64,000 nucleotides of DNA from Azospirillum sp. TSH100. Lineage in GTDB: Bacteria > Pseudomonadota > Alphaproteobacteria > Azospirillales > Azospirillaceae. Positions 19,295 through 29,269 of the stretch are shown here, piece by piece. The notes beneath the pieces are model-generated. The model was given only the letters and a program-made list of their open reading frames with translations. It was not told the origin of the DNA and did not search any database. The DNA lies in assembly GCF_004923295.1 (NCBI RefSeq), contig NZ_CP039635.1, positions 640,501-704,500 on the forward strand, written 5' to 3'. The translations under genes and the position numbers were made by a program. Position 1 is the first letter of the stretch. Each line of letters begins with the position of its first letter.

Positions 19295-19585
19295 TCAGCG
19301 GTCATCGTCGCGGATGGACGAGGGATGGCGACACAAGGCGGTAACCGTCATCGCCATGTAGGGGAAAAGCGGCAGCGAGGTGAGCAGCGCGTGAAGTTCG
19401 TCCGCGCTTTCGACATCGAAGATGCTGACATTGGCGTAGCGGCCGGCGACGCGCCAAAGGTGCCGCCACTTGCCCTCGTGCTGCATCTGTTGGGCGCGTT
19501 CGCGCTCGACCCGCTTCAACTCGTCTGCCACCTGTGGCGCCATGTCAGGCGGCAGGCGGACATCCATTTCGACCTGGAACAGCAT
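19295..19585 (-). CDS. catC: Muconolactone delta-isomerase
   Basis: Converts (+)-muconolactone to 3-oxoadipate enol-lactone. The 96-aa protein is the usual length, and MLFQVEMDVRLPPDM, the RHLWRVAGRYANVSIFDV core and LPLFPYM match CatC. ATG at 19583-19585 is chosen because it yields the canonical N-terminus; a longer frame to 19714 would overlap catB. It is 34 nt past the catB stop. The next enzymes (PcaD, PcaIJ, PcaF) are not in this window. Confidence 0.93.
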   Translation of the reverse strand: MLFQVEMDVRLPPDMAPQVADELKRVERERAQQMQHEGKWRHLWRVAGRYANVSIFDVESADELHALLTSLPLFPYMAMTVTALCRHPSSIRDDDR

Positions 19586-19619
19586 GATCTTGGCCTCGAT
19601 CAAGGGGGGTGTGCGAGTG

Positions 19620-20741
19620 TTACCGGCCGTCACGCCGGAAGAAGGCGATGCGGTCCTCGTCCAAGTCGATGCCGAGGCCCGGCTTGTTGGGGATCTGAAG
19701 GCTGAAATCGCCATAAGCCAGGGGTTCGGTCAGGATTTCCTCGGTCAGCAGCAGCGGACCGAACAGCTCCGTGCCCCAGGCGAGCCGCGGGAACGTGGCG
19801 AAGAGGTGAGCGGAGGCGATGGTGCCGATCCCCCCTTCCAGCATGGTGCCGCCGTAAAGCCCGATTCCCGCCGCATCCGCAATGGCGCCGACGCGCGCTG
19901 CAGCCTGGAGACCGCCGGACTGGGCGATCTTGACGGCGAAGACATCGGCTGCCGCCTGCGATGCGATGGCGAAGGCATCCTCTGGCCCGTGAAGACTTTC
20001 GTCGGCCATGATCGGCACGATGAAGCGTGCGGCCAAGCGTGCCAGTGCCGAGCGATTGCTGCGCGCCACCGGCTGTTCGATCAGATCGACGCCAGCGTCC
20101 TCCAGCAATGCAATTCCGCGCGACGCGGCGGCTTCATCCCAGGCCTGGTTGACGTCGACACGCACGCTGGCTCGGTCGCCCAACGCGCGTTTGATCTCAG
20201 CAACATGCGCGACATCGTCAGCCACCGGACGCTTGCCGATCTTCAGCTTGAAGATGTTGTGCCGCCGCAAAGACAGCATGCGCTCGGCTTCGTCGATGTC
20301 CTTGGCCGTGTTGCCGCTGGCGAGCGTCCAAGCGACCGGCAGCGTGTCACGGTGACGCCCGCCCAGCAGTTCGGAAACCGGGAGTCCGAGCCGCTTTCCC
20401 ATGGCGTCCAAGAGCGCCGTCTCGACCGCCGCCTTGGCAAAGTGGTTGCCAACAACGGCTCTGCCGACCTGCGCCATGGTTGCGGCAACGCGGGTGGGGT
20501 CGCTGGTTCGCAGCACCGGGGCTATATAAGTGTCAATCGCCAGCTTGATACCTTCGGGGCATTCTTCGCCGTAGCTCAGTCCCCCGATCGTTGTCCCCTC
20601 ACCGATGCCCACAACGCCGTCGGAACAGCGAAGCCGGACTACGACGATGGTCTGCCGGTGCATGGTGGCCATCGAGAGCACATGCGGCCGAATGGTCGGC
20701 ACATCGACAATGAGGGTCTCGATGCCGTCAATTCTGGTCAT
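19620..20741 (-). CDS. catB: Muconate cycloisomerase
   Basis: Cycloisomerises cis,cis-muconate to muconolactone. This 373-aa enolase-superfamily enzyme has the Lys165-x-Lys167 base motif (FKLKIGK), metal ligands Asp196 (VDVNQ), Glu222 (IEQP) and Asp247 (ADES), and Lys271 (VKIAQSGG). ATG at 20739-20741 (MTRIDGIETL) matches family starts; an upstream in-frame start at 20801 would intrude on the promoter. First gene of the cat-ben transcript, divergent from the regulator. Confidence 0.94.
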   Translation of the reverse strand: MTRIDGIETLIVDVPTIRPHVLSMATMHRQTIVVVRLRCSDGVVGIGEGTTIGGLSYGEECPEGIKLAIDTYIAPVLRTSDPTRVAATMAQVGRAVVGNHFAKAAVETALLDAMGKRLGLPVSELLGGRHRDTLPVAWTLASGNTAKDIDEAERMLSLRRHNIFKLKIGKRPVADDVAHVAEIKRALGDRASVRVDVNQAWDEAAASRGIALLEDAGVDLIEQPVARSNRSALARLAARFIVPIMADESLHGPEDAFAIASQAAADVFAVKIAQSGGLQAAARVGAIADAAGIGLYGGTMLEGGIGTIASAHLFATFPRLAWGTELFGPLLLTEEILTEPLAYGDFSLQIPNKPGLGIDLDEDRIAFFRRDGR

Positions 20742-20828
20742 CCTGCGGCTGTCCTCGGCAAAACTTTGTTGTGCCACCACGCTATCTGTTGCCATGCACA
20801 TTGTGAAAGACCGTGTTGGTCTGGTTTA

Positions 20829-20843
20829 ATACCCTCCAGGTAT
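20829..20843. promoter_or_regulatory. CatM/BenM-type LysR operator ATAC-N7-GTAT
   Basis: The sequence ATACCCTCCAGGTAT fits ATAC-N7-GTAT exactly, the site known for the muconate/benzoate-responsive LysR regulators CatM and BenM. It sits in the divergent region, 60 bp before the regulator start and about 88 bp before catB, where such activators bind. No second copy was seen before catA, benA or the permeases. Confidence 0.8.
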
Positions 20844-20902
20844 GATGTGGCCCGGCGGCATGATCTCATGGCCGCCGCACTCAATGAGGGAGAGGCTCGT
20901 TC

Positions 20903-21817
20903 ATGGAACTTCGGCATCTCCGGTACTTCATGGCAGTCGTGAACGAGCGGAACTTCACGCGTGCAGCAGAGCGCCTGAACATGGCGCAGCCGCCGTTGAG
21001 CCGACAGATACAGCAATTGGAAGAGGAGCTTGGCCTTCAGCTCATCGAACGGGACAGCCGTCCCCTGCGTCTGACGGAGCCAGGGCGCTTGATCTATGAA
21101 CAGGCGGTCCACGTGCTGGAGCGCGTCGATGAGATCAAGGCGTTGGCTCGCCGCCTGCGCCACGCCGAGCATAGCCGCTTCACCATCGGCTTTGTGGCGT
21201 CCACACTCTATGGCTGGCTGCCAGAGATGATCCGCCGTTACCGCTCGATCCGTCCGAATGTGGAAGTCTCGTTGGTGGAGTTGACAACGGTCGAGCAGGT
21301 CGCGGCGCTCAAAGAGGGTCGCATTGACGTCGGCTTCGGCCGCATTCCGCTGGAGGACGCCGCCGTCACGCGGACTCTGCTCCGCTACGAAACCATCATT
21401 GCCGCCATTCCGTCAGGGCACCGACTGCTGGAGCAGGACCGCCCGCTCCGTCTCGACGATCTGACAGCCGGAACACTGGTTGTTTACCCCAAAACTCCGC
21501 GACCGAGCTTTGCCGATCAGGTGCTCGCGCTCTATCGCTTCCGAGGGTTAAAGCCAGACACCATTCTGGAAGTGCGGGATGTGCAGACGGCGTTGGGTTT
21601 GGTGGCAGCCGATGTCGGGTTTAGTTTGGTGACCGCTTCCGTACAGCATTTGCGGCGGGACAAAGTCGAGTATCGTCCACTTGAAGAAGCACATGCTGCC
21701 TCGCCGCTTTTCATGAGCCAGCGGGTCAACGACACGTCTCCAGAAATTGCAATAATGCTTGATGCGATCCGCCATGTTTATCGCGCCAACCACGTTGAAA
21801 ACGAACTTGGTGTCTGA
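20903..21817 (+). CDS. catR: LysR-family regulator of the cat-ben operon (CatR/BenM type)
   Basis: The 304-aa protein has a winged helix-turn-helix in residues 1-60 (MELRHLRYFMAVVNERNFTRAAERLNMAQPP split over two helices) and a C-terminal effector-binding domain. MELRHLRYF and PPLSRQIQQLEEELG are typical of the CatR/BenM/CatM branch. It faces catB across a 161-bp region containing the ATAC-N7-GTAT site, which predicts activation by cis,cis-muconate and perhaps benzoate. The stop is only 8 nt from the end of an IS3-family remnant, so the regulator forms the edge of the catabolic block. Confidence 0.9.
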   Translation: MELRHLRYFMAVVNERNFTRAAERLNMAQPPLSRQIQQLEEELGLQLIERDSRPLRLTEPGRLIYEQAVHVLERVDEIKALARRLRHAEHSRFTIGFVASTLYGWLPEMIRRYRSIRPNVEVSLVELTTVEQVAALKEGRIDVGFGRIPLEDAAVTRTLLRYETIIAAIPSGHRLLEQDRPLRLDDLTAGTLVVYPKTPRPSFADQVLALYRFRGLKPDTILEVRDVQTALGLVAADVGFSLVTASVQHLRRDKVEYRPLEEAHAASPLFMSQRVNDTSPEIAIMLDAIRHVYRANHVENELGV

Positions 21818-21825
21818 ACGTGAAG

Positions 21826-21852
21826 TTTGATCTAGCCCCGGTTCGGTGGACA
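21826..21852. repeat. Left terminal inverted repeat of the IS3-family remnant
   Basis: 27 bp, matching the right repeat except for one A/T difference at the ninth base. It starts 8 nt after the catR stop codon. Confidence 0.85.
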
Positions 21853-21889
21853 CCACAGCTAAGCTCCAAGTGGAGCGGGAAGGTGTCTG

Positions 21890-22040
21890 ATGACGAAGAC
21901 AAGGCGATCCTTCACGGACGAGTTCAAGCGTGAGGCCGCTGCCCTGCCGGAAGGGAGCGGCCGGCCGCTGGAGCATGTGGCGCGGGAGTTAGGCCTTCAG
22001 GCCTCGGTGCTGCGGAACTGGCGGCGGGTAGCCCAAGGCC
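21890..22040 (+). pseudogene. IS3-family transposase orfA fragment
   Basis: Begins MTKTRRSFTDEFKREAAAL, then LEHVARELGLQASVLRNWRR, the helix-turn-helix of IS3-type OrfA (about 45 recognisable residues). The frame then runs through the deletion junction into non-homologous codons. It lacks the leucine-zipper half and the frameshift window needed to make OrfAB. Confidence 0.8.
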
Positions 22041-22104
22041 ACCCGCCGCGCTCACGGTCTGGTTCCCCTGCCGTATCCGGCACGGCCATGCCGGCCAACC
22101 AGCG

Positions 22105-22365
22105 CCAACGGCCGCCTGTGGGTCTCATCCAGCATTCCGATCGCGGCAGTCCATGTCGCGCAAGGGCTGCTGCTACGACAATGCTCCCATGGAGAGCTTC
22201 TTCCACACCCTCAAGGTCGAGTTGGTCCACCGCACTCGGTTCGAAACCCGCGACCAGGCCCGCCGGGAGGTGTTCGCCTACATCGAAACCTATTACAATC
22301 GCCAACGCGCTCACTCGGCCATCGGATACATCACTCCCGAACAGGCCGAGCTAAGATCTGCGTGA
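22105..22365 (+). pseudogene. IS3-family transposase orfB C-terminal fragment
   Basis: GLIQHSDRGS (the second D region of the DDE motif) is followed, out of frame, by MSRKGCCYDNAPMESFFHTL (22153 on), VHRTRFETRDQARREVFAYI and HSAIGYITPEQAE. These include the catalytic Glu of DNAPMESF. About 20 residues between HSDRGS and MSRKG and the whole N-terminal half are missing, so it is inactive. Confidence 0.85.
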
Positions 22366-22370
22366 ACCCC

Positions 22371-22397
22371 TGTCCACCGAACCGGGGCAAGATCAAA
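22371..22397. repeat. Right terminal inverted repeat of the IS3-family remnant
   Basis: 27 bp, complementary to 21826-21852 at 26 of 27 positions; it begins 5 nt after the orfB stop. Confidence 0.85.
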
Positions 22398-22461
22398 ACT
22401 TTATCGGGGGTGCGGGAGGACGGTGGCGCAGTCGCACCATTGCACGGCGATGCATTTATGA

Positions 22462-24190
<1,729 letters not shown>

Positions 24191-24272
24191 TCCGACCGCA
24201 ACGCGCGGACACCAGATCCCCGACGCCGGCAACCGGCGGGCGCCGGGTCATCGGACCGAAAGGAAGACATCC

Positions 24273-25013
24273 ATGAGCAGCACCATCGACGGGAAGGTCA
24301 TCGTCATTACGGGCGCCAGCAGCGGGCTGGGCGAGGCCACCGCGCGGCACCTTGCGAACGCGGGCGCGACGCTGGTCCTCGGCGCCCGCCGGCTGGACCG
24401 GCTCCAGGCCCTGGCCCGCGAGCTGAACCTCGCGCCGGGCGCCGCGGTGCAGACCGACGTCACCGACCGCGAGCAGGTCAAGCGCCTGGTCGACGCGGCG
24501 GTCTCCGCCCACGGCCGGATCGATGTGATCGTCAACAACGCCGGCTTGATGCCGCACTCGCCGCTGGAGCGCGGCAAGGTGGAGGACTGGGACCGGATGA
24601 TCGACGTCAACCTCAAGGGCGTGCTCTACGGCATCGCCGCGGCGCTCCCCCACATGACGCGGCAGAAGAGCGGGCACATCATCAACGTCTCCTCGGTCGC
24701 CGGCCACAAGGTACGCCCGGGCAGCGCGGTCTACGCGGCGACCAAGGCGGCGGTGCGCATGCTGTCCGAGGGGCTGCGGATGGAGGTGAAGCCCTACAAC
24801 ATCCGCACCACCATCATCTCGCCGGGGGCCGTGCAGTCGGAGCTGCCGCAGAGCATCACCGAGGCCGACGTCGCCAAGGGCATCCGGGACTTCTATCAGG
24901 CCGTTGCCATTCCGGCCGACAGCTTCGCGCGGATGGTCGCCTTTGCCATCAGCCAGCCCGACGACGTGGACGTGAACGAGATCCTGTTCCGCCCGACGGC
25001 GCAGGAGCTGTGA
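24273..25013 (+). CDS. Short-chain dehydrogenase/reductase
   Basis: The 246-aa classical SDR has TGASSGLG (residues 13-20), NNAG (88-91), Ser140/141, Tyr154 and Lys158 (YAATK). GARRLDR after strand 2 suggests NADP preference. ATG at 24273 follows AAAGGAAG; longer in-frame extensions overlap the flavodoxin gene. It ends with TGATG, overlapping the exporter start. YdfG-like oxidoreductase; substrate unknown. Confidence 0.92.
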   Translation: MSSTIDGKVIVITGASSGLGEATARHLANAGATLVLGARRLDRLQALARELNLAPGAAVQTDVTDREQVKRLVDAAVSAHGRIDVIVNNAGLMPHSPLERGKVEDWDRMIDVNLKGVLYGIAAALPHMTRQKSGHIINVSSVAGHKVRPGSAVYAATKAAVRMLSEGLRMEVKPYNIRTTIISPGAVQSELPQSITEADVAKGIRDFYQAVAIPADSFARMVAFAISQPDDVDVNEILFRPTAQEL

Positions 25014-26245
25014 TGTCGATGATCGCCAGTGTTCAGACGCCGGCAGCGCCGACCCGCCATGGCTGGCGCGTGCTCGCGATTCTCAGCGCGCTGATGGGCT
25101 TCGCGTCGATCTCGACCGACCTGTACCTGCCGGCCATGCCGGCGATGGGCCAAGCGCTCGGCGCCGATGCCGGCATGGTCGAGTTGACGGTGTCGGGCTA
25201 TCTCGTCGGCTTCAGCCTGGGACAGCTCCTGTGGGGCCCGATCAGCGACCGCTTCGGCCGCCGCCTGCCGGTGGCGGCCGGGCTGGCTCTGTTCGCGCTG
25301 GGTTCGGCCGGCTGCGCCATGGCGGGCAGCGCCGAGGTACTGATCGGCTGGCGCGTCATGCAGGCGGTGGGGGCGTGCGCCGGCGTGGTGCTGGCGCGGG
25401 CCATGGTGCGCGACCTCTACGAGGGCCCTCGCGCGGCCCAGATGCTTTCGACGCTGATGACCGTGATGGCCGTCGCCCCGCTCCTCGGACCCGTCATCGG
25501 TGGGCAGATCCTCGTGGTCGCGGGCTGGCGGGCGATCTTCTGGGTGCTGGTCGGCGTCGGCCTTGCCACGCTCGCCGCCCTGTTCACCCTGCCCGAGACG
25601 TTGCCGCCGGAGCGGCGCAACCGCGAGCCGCTTGGCCGGGCGCTGCTCGGCTACGGCGCGCTGATCCGTCAGCGCCGGCTGCTCGGTTACGCCGGGGCGG
25701 GTGGGTTCTTCTACGGGGGCATGTTCGCCTACATCGCCGGCACGCCCTTTGCCTACGTCACGTACCACCACGTGCCGCCGCAGATATACGGCCTGCTGTT
25801 CGGCGCCGGAATCGTCGGCATCATGGCGACCAACACGCTCAACGCGCGGCTGGTGCGGCGGTTGGGCGGCGACCGGCTGTTGCTGTGGGGTGCCGGGGTT
25901 GCCGCGCTCGCCGGTGGCTTGGTGTCGGTGACGGCTTGGAGCGGGTGGGGCGGGTTGTGGGGGCTGGCGGTGCCGCTGTTCCTGTTCGTCTCGGCCACCG
26001 GCTTCATCGTCGCCAACTCCATCGCCGGTGCGTTGGCTGGCTTCCCCGAACGCGCCGGCGCCGTATCGGCGCTGGTCGGAGCGGTCCACTACGGCAGCGG
26101 CATCGTCAGCTCGGCCGCGATCGGCGCTTTCGCCGACGGCACGCCCCGGCCGATGGGCTGGGTCATCGCACTTGCCGGCGTCGGCTGCCTGTCGTGCGCG
26201 TGGTTGCTGGTTCCAACCACCCGTACAGCCGCAAGGTCAACATAA
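25013..26245 (+). CDS. MFS multidrug exporter, Bcr/CflA (DHA1) type
   Basis: The 410-aa protein has 12 predicted helices. The N-terminal STDLYLPAMPAMGQALGA and GPISDRFGRRLPVAAG are the Bcr/CflA hallmark sequences. Drug or small-molecule efflux driven by protons is the family role. The ATG at 25013 shares one base with the preceding stop and has AGGAG upstream. It ends the reductase group; the product exported is unknown. Confidence 0.9.
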   Translation: MSMIASVQTPAAPTRHGWRVLAILSALMGFASISTDLYLPAMPAMGQALGADAGMVELTVSGYLVGFSLGQLLWGPISDRFGRRLPVAAGLALFALGSAGCAMAGSAEVLIGWRVMQAVGACAGVVLARAMVRDLYEGPRAAQMLSTLMTVMAVAPLLGPVIGGQILVVAGWRAIFWVLVGVGLATLAALFTLPETLPPERRNREPLGRALLGYGALIRQRRLLGYAGAGGFFYGGMFAYIAGTPFAYVTYHHVPPQIYGLLFGAGIVGIMATNTLNARLVRRLGGDRLLLWGAGVAALAGGLVSVTAWSGWGGLWGLAVPLFLFVSATGFIVANSIAGALAGFPERAGAVSALVGAVHYGSGIVSSAAIGAFADGTPRPMGWVIALAGVGCLSCAWLLVPTTRTAARST

Positions 26246-26275
26246 CGAAGCTTGGCGCGTCCTTGCATTGTGGGA

Positions 26276-27109
26276 TCAATCCGGAACCGGCAGCTTGCCC
26301 GCACGCATCGCCGCGATCACACCGCCATCGATCAGCAGGTCGCTGCCGGTGATGAATCCCGCATCGGGCCCCAGCAGATAGGAGGCCGCCACCGCGATTT
26401 CCTCGGGCGGGGCCATCCGCTTGGACGGAGAGGCGGCGATCATGGCGCGATAGCCATCTCCGATCTCCGAGTTCAGCTCGTGCTGCGCGAGCGGCGTCAC
26501 GATGATCCCGGGGCTGATCGAATTGACGCGCGCACCGCGAGCGCCCCAGCTCATCGCGGCCGCCTGCGCGCGAAGGTGATTGGCGCGCTTGGCGATCATG
26601 TATGCGACAAGCGAATTGGGCACGGCGTCCCCCTTCAGGATAGGCAGATTGAGCAACTCATCGGCGGGCGCGAAGGCCAGCGCGTGCTCCTGATCTGCTG
26701 GCAGGGGCGGCATCATGTGGCCTGCCATGCTGGAGATGACCAGACCAGCGCCACCACGGGCGATGACGTGCTCGAACTCCTCGAACACCACGGCCGATCC
26801 GTAAAGGTCGACCTCCAGCACCTTGGCAGGGGACGCCATGTTCGGCGACAGGCCGGCGGTGTTGATGACCTGCGTCACGCTGCCCAGCGACGCTGCCTTG
26901 CCGGCAAGCGCGCGCACCGACTCCCGCGAAGCGACGTCGACGCCCTGCGCCTCGACGGTGTAACCGGCCGCCGTCATGCCGTCCACCGCAGCCTGCAGCA
27001 CCGTCTCGCTGAAGTCTGCGAGCAGCACCGTCTTACCGAAGCCCTGCCGCCGGGCGATCGCCAGACCGATGCCGCCGGATCCGATCACCACGATCACGTC
27101 GTTCGCCAT
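26276..27109 (-). CDS. Short-chain dehydrogenase/reductase
   Basis: The 277-aa SDR has a slightly altered cofactor loop, GSGGIG (residues 10-15), with NTAG at 83-86, Ser126/127, and Tyr170-Lys174 (YMIAK). A ~20-residue insertion precedes the active-site helix compared with classical 250-aa SDRs. The C-terminal GSDLLIDGGV is the family ending. AAGGAG lies upstream of ATG 27109. It is divergent from a LysR gene, which probably controls it, and convergent with the exporter. Confidence 0.88.
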   Translation of the reverse strand: MANDVIVVIGSGGIGLAIARRQGFGKTVLLADFSETVLQAAVDGMTAAGYTVEAQGVDVASRESVRALAGKAASLGSVTQVINTAGLSPNMASPAKVLEVDLYGSAVVFEEFEHVIARGGAGLVISSMAGHMMPPLPADQEHALAFAPADELLNLPILKGDAVPNSLVAYMIAKRANHLRAQAAAMSWGARGARVNSISPGIIVTPLAQHELNSEIGDGYRAMIAASPSKRMAPPEEIAVAASYLLGPDAGFITGSDLLIDGGVIAAMRAGKLPVPD

Positions 27110-27245
27110 CTCACATCTCCTTCAAATGCGGGGCCCGTGAACGGCACATCAACGCGAGCGTGCCGGAGAAATGCTCTTCCGGCCCTCCTTGCGAGGGGTT
27201 CGCCCCATCGCGCTTGATGTCCATTGCGCCCCCGGTATGGCCGTT

Positions 27246-27267
27246 GCCGACGGTTCAGACCATCGGC
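27246..27267. promoter_or_regulatory. Inverted repeat between divergent SDR and LysR genes
   Basis: GCCGACGG (27246-27253), 6-nt spacer, CCATCGGC (27260-27267): 7 of 8 pairs. It lies 80 bp before the LysR start and 137 bp before the SDR start, a plausible LysR operator position, but it is GC-rich enough to arise by chance. Confidence 0.35.
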
Positions 27268-27346
27268 GGCACCCAATGATCTAAACGGGAGGCGCGCCAA
27301 GGATTAGACGCTATAAACCGCATGGGGTCATATCGGGGGTTCATGA

Positions 27347-28240
27347 ATGCAACGCGAGGATCTGGTTGACCTCAACGCCTTCCTGCTCGTAGCCGAGGAG
27401 AGGAGCTTCACCCGCGCTGCCGCGAAGCTGGGCACGTCGCAATCGACGTTGAGCCATACGATCCGGCGTCTGGAGACGCGGATCGGCGTGCGCTTGCTGA
27501 CCCGGACCACCCGCAGCGTTGCGCCGACGGACGCGGGCGAACGGCTGCTCGCCACATTGAGGCCGGCACTGGACGTCATTGACGCCCAGCTCGTCTCTCT
27601 GGGAGAACTGCGCGAGAGGCCGGCCGGGACGATCCGGATCACCACGTCCGAGCATGCCGCAACGACCGTCCTGTGGCCTGCTCTCGAAAAGCTGCTCCCC
27701 AACTATCCCGACATCCACGTCGAGTTGAGCATTGACTCCTCATTCTCCGATATCGTGACCGAACGGTTCGATGCTGGCGTTCGATTGGGCGAAGCGCTTG
27801 CCAAGGATATGATCGCCACCAGGATCGGCCCGGATCTGCGCATGGTGGTGGTCGGATCTCCCGCCTATTTCAAATCACGGCCAATCCCCCATTCACCACA
27901 GGACTTGGCCGAGCACCGGTGCATCAATCTTCGGCTCCAGAGTTCCGGGACTTTGTATGCCTGGGAGCTGAAGAAGAGCAGTCGCGAACTGCGGGTAAGA
28001 GTCGAGGGACAGCTCGCATTCAACAATGTCGGGATGATCGTCCAGGCGGCAACCGCGGGGTTCGGCTTGGCGTTTGTCATGGAAGACCGAGTGTCGGCGC
28101 ATCTGGCGGATGGGCGCCTGATACGTGTCCTGGAGGATTGGAGCCAGCCTTTCCCCGGCTACCACCTCTATTATCCAAGCAGGCGCCAACCGTCCGCCGC
28201 ATTTGCGGTCCTGTTGGACGCGCTGCGATATCGTGGATGA
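27347..28240 (+). CDS. LysR-family transcriptional regulator
   Basis: The 297-aa protein has a helix-turn-helix in residues ~5-65 (LNAFLLVAEERSFTRAAAKL, then TSQSTLSHTIRRLETRIG) and an effector domain beyond residue 90 (PAGTIRITTSEHAATTVLWP). This resembles the large LysR group that regulates oxidoreductases. It faces the SDR gene across a 237-bp gap containing an imperfect palindrome. The inducer is unknown. Confidence 0.92.
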   Translation: MQREDLVDLNAFLLVAEERSFTRAAAKLGTSQSTLSHTIRRLETRIGVRLLTRTTRSVAPTDAGERLLATLRPALDVIDAQLVSLGELRERPAGTIRITTSEHAATTVLWPALEKLLPNYPDIHVELSIDSSFSDIVTERFDAGVRLGEALAKDMIATRIGPDLRMVVVGSPAYFKSRPIPHSPQDLAEHRCINLRLQSSGTLYAWELKKSSRELRVRVEGQLAFNNVGMIVQAATAGFGLAFVMEDRVSAHLADGRLIRVLEDWSQPFPGYHLYYPSRRQPSAAFAVLLDALRYRG

Positions 28241-28429
28241 TCCCCTCGATAAGTCCTCATGAGCAGCTGACGGGATGCTTCTTCAAACGGCAGCTTCCGA
28301 CAAATGACCGCACCTCCGGTGCATTGCCCCGCCCGCCCGTCCGCTGCCTGGACGGCTATGATGTGGTCGCCCAAGGTCCGACCACCTGCCGCAGAGCAGT
28401 CCCGGTCGTGTCGGCAATGGGTTTTCACC

Positions 28430-29005
28430 TCACAACGCCGATGACTGGCATCCCGTCCATCTGTCATCGTCGAACAGCCGGTCGAACAGCCGGTCACGGT
28501 CCTCCTGGGACAGGGGGCACATCCCCAGCAGTTCGGTGACGGCCAGCCCCCGCGCCGCTGCCCAGCGGAGCAGCGCGAGATCGGGGTCGGTTGCCTCCGC
28601 TTTGATCTTTGCGACGGTTTTCGCCGAGTGCTCCCGCGCACTGCTCAGCAGGTCCGGATTCTCGGCGACGACCGCGAAGACGGCGAAGGCGATGGCGCGT
28701 TGCCGGGTCAGCGTCTGGCGCAGGGTATCGATCTGGGCGGCCAACTGCGGATAGGCGAGCGCATCCTCATTTTCGGCCAGGAAATGCCGCGAAGCCTCCT
28801 CGAACTGTTCGGTCTGATAGGCGAGAAGCGCCGCCATCACCGCGCTCTTGTTGTGGAAGTGGTGCAGGAGGGCGCCCTTGCTCATCCCGCTTTCCTTGAC
28901 GATCGCATCGAGCGTGAGCCGCCCCGGCCCATCCCGCGCGATGATCGTCAATGCTGCCTGAAGAACGGCATTGCGGGTGCGTTCCGAACGGACAGAATTT
29001 TCCAT
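28430..29005 (-). CDS. TetR-family transcriptional regulator
   Basis: The 191-aa protein has the N-terminal helix-turn-helix ERTRNAVLQAALTIIARDG, GRLTLDAIVKESGMSKGALL and HHFHNKSAVMAAL (residues ~8-55), followed by a helical ligand domain of the type seen in RutR/AcrR-like repressors with a C-terminal TetR_C motif. No obvious adjacent target shares its transcript. A long inverted repeat (29152-29191) lies 147 bp upstream of its start. Confidence 0.9.
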   Translation of the reverse strand: MENSVRSERTRNAVLQAALTIIARDGPGRLTLDAIVKESGMSKGALLHHFHNKSAVMAALLAYQTEQFEEASRHFLAENEDALAYPQLAAQIDTLRQTLTRQRAIAFAVFAVVAENPDLLSSAREHSAKTVAKIKAEATDPDLALLRWAAARGLAVTELLGMCPLSQEDRDRLFDRLFDDDRWTGCQSSAL

Positions 29006-29151
29006 GAGAAACTCGAACGAGGCGGTTTCGGCCGGTTCAGGCCGGAAAGTGTGAGGCGGGACGGACAGTCATAGCGCGCCGACGCCTTGAATAACAAGCC
29101 GGCTGGTTGGTTTCATGGGCGAGCGGCTCCGTTTCGGATGTCTGCGCGATG

Positions 29152-29191
29152 GGAGTCCGTCAGGTTCTGGTCACATTGCCTGACGGACTCC
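29152..29191. repeat. Perfect 13-bp inverted repeat, 14-nt loop
   Basis: GGAGTCCGTCAGG (29152-29164) and its exact complement (29179-29191) lie in the 264-bp gap between the TetR gene and the DUF3313 gene, 79 nt past the latter's stop. No T run follows on the minus strand, so it is either an atypical terminator or an operator. No gene was seen in the rest of the gap. Confidence 0.6.
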
Positions 29192-29269
29192 AGGCCTCCG
29201 GCTTCCCCATGCGGGGCAGGGTCTAGGCAGAGCCGCTTGACCCGGTGGCGCTCCAGTCCGCCACCCCGC

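Larger units (their letters stand above)
21826..22397 (+). mobile_element. IS3-family insertion sequence remnant with both terminal repeats
   Basis: A 572-bp element is bounded by 27-bp inverted repeats at 21826-21852 and 22371-22397 that match at 26 of 27 positions; the core is GCCCCGGTTCGGTGGACA. The ends begin with TGATCT, in line with TG…CA tips of IS3 elements. An intact element would be 1.2-1.4 kb, so about half is missing. It retains the start of orfA and the C-terminal part of orfB. Just outside the repeats a further AAGTTT similarity continues with a one-base gap. Confidence 0.85.

Noticed and set aside
11063..22397. Classical composite transposon carrying ben-cat
   Set aside because: The flanking elements belong to different families (IS6 and IS3), both are defective, and no matching target duplication was found.
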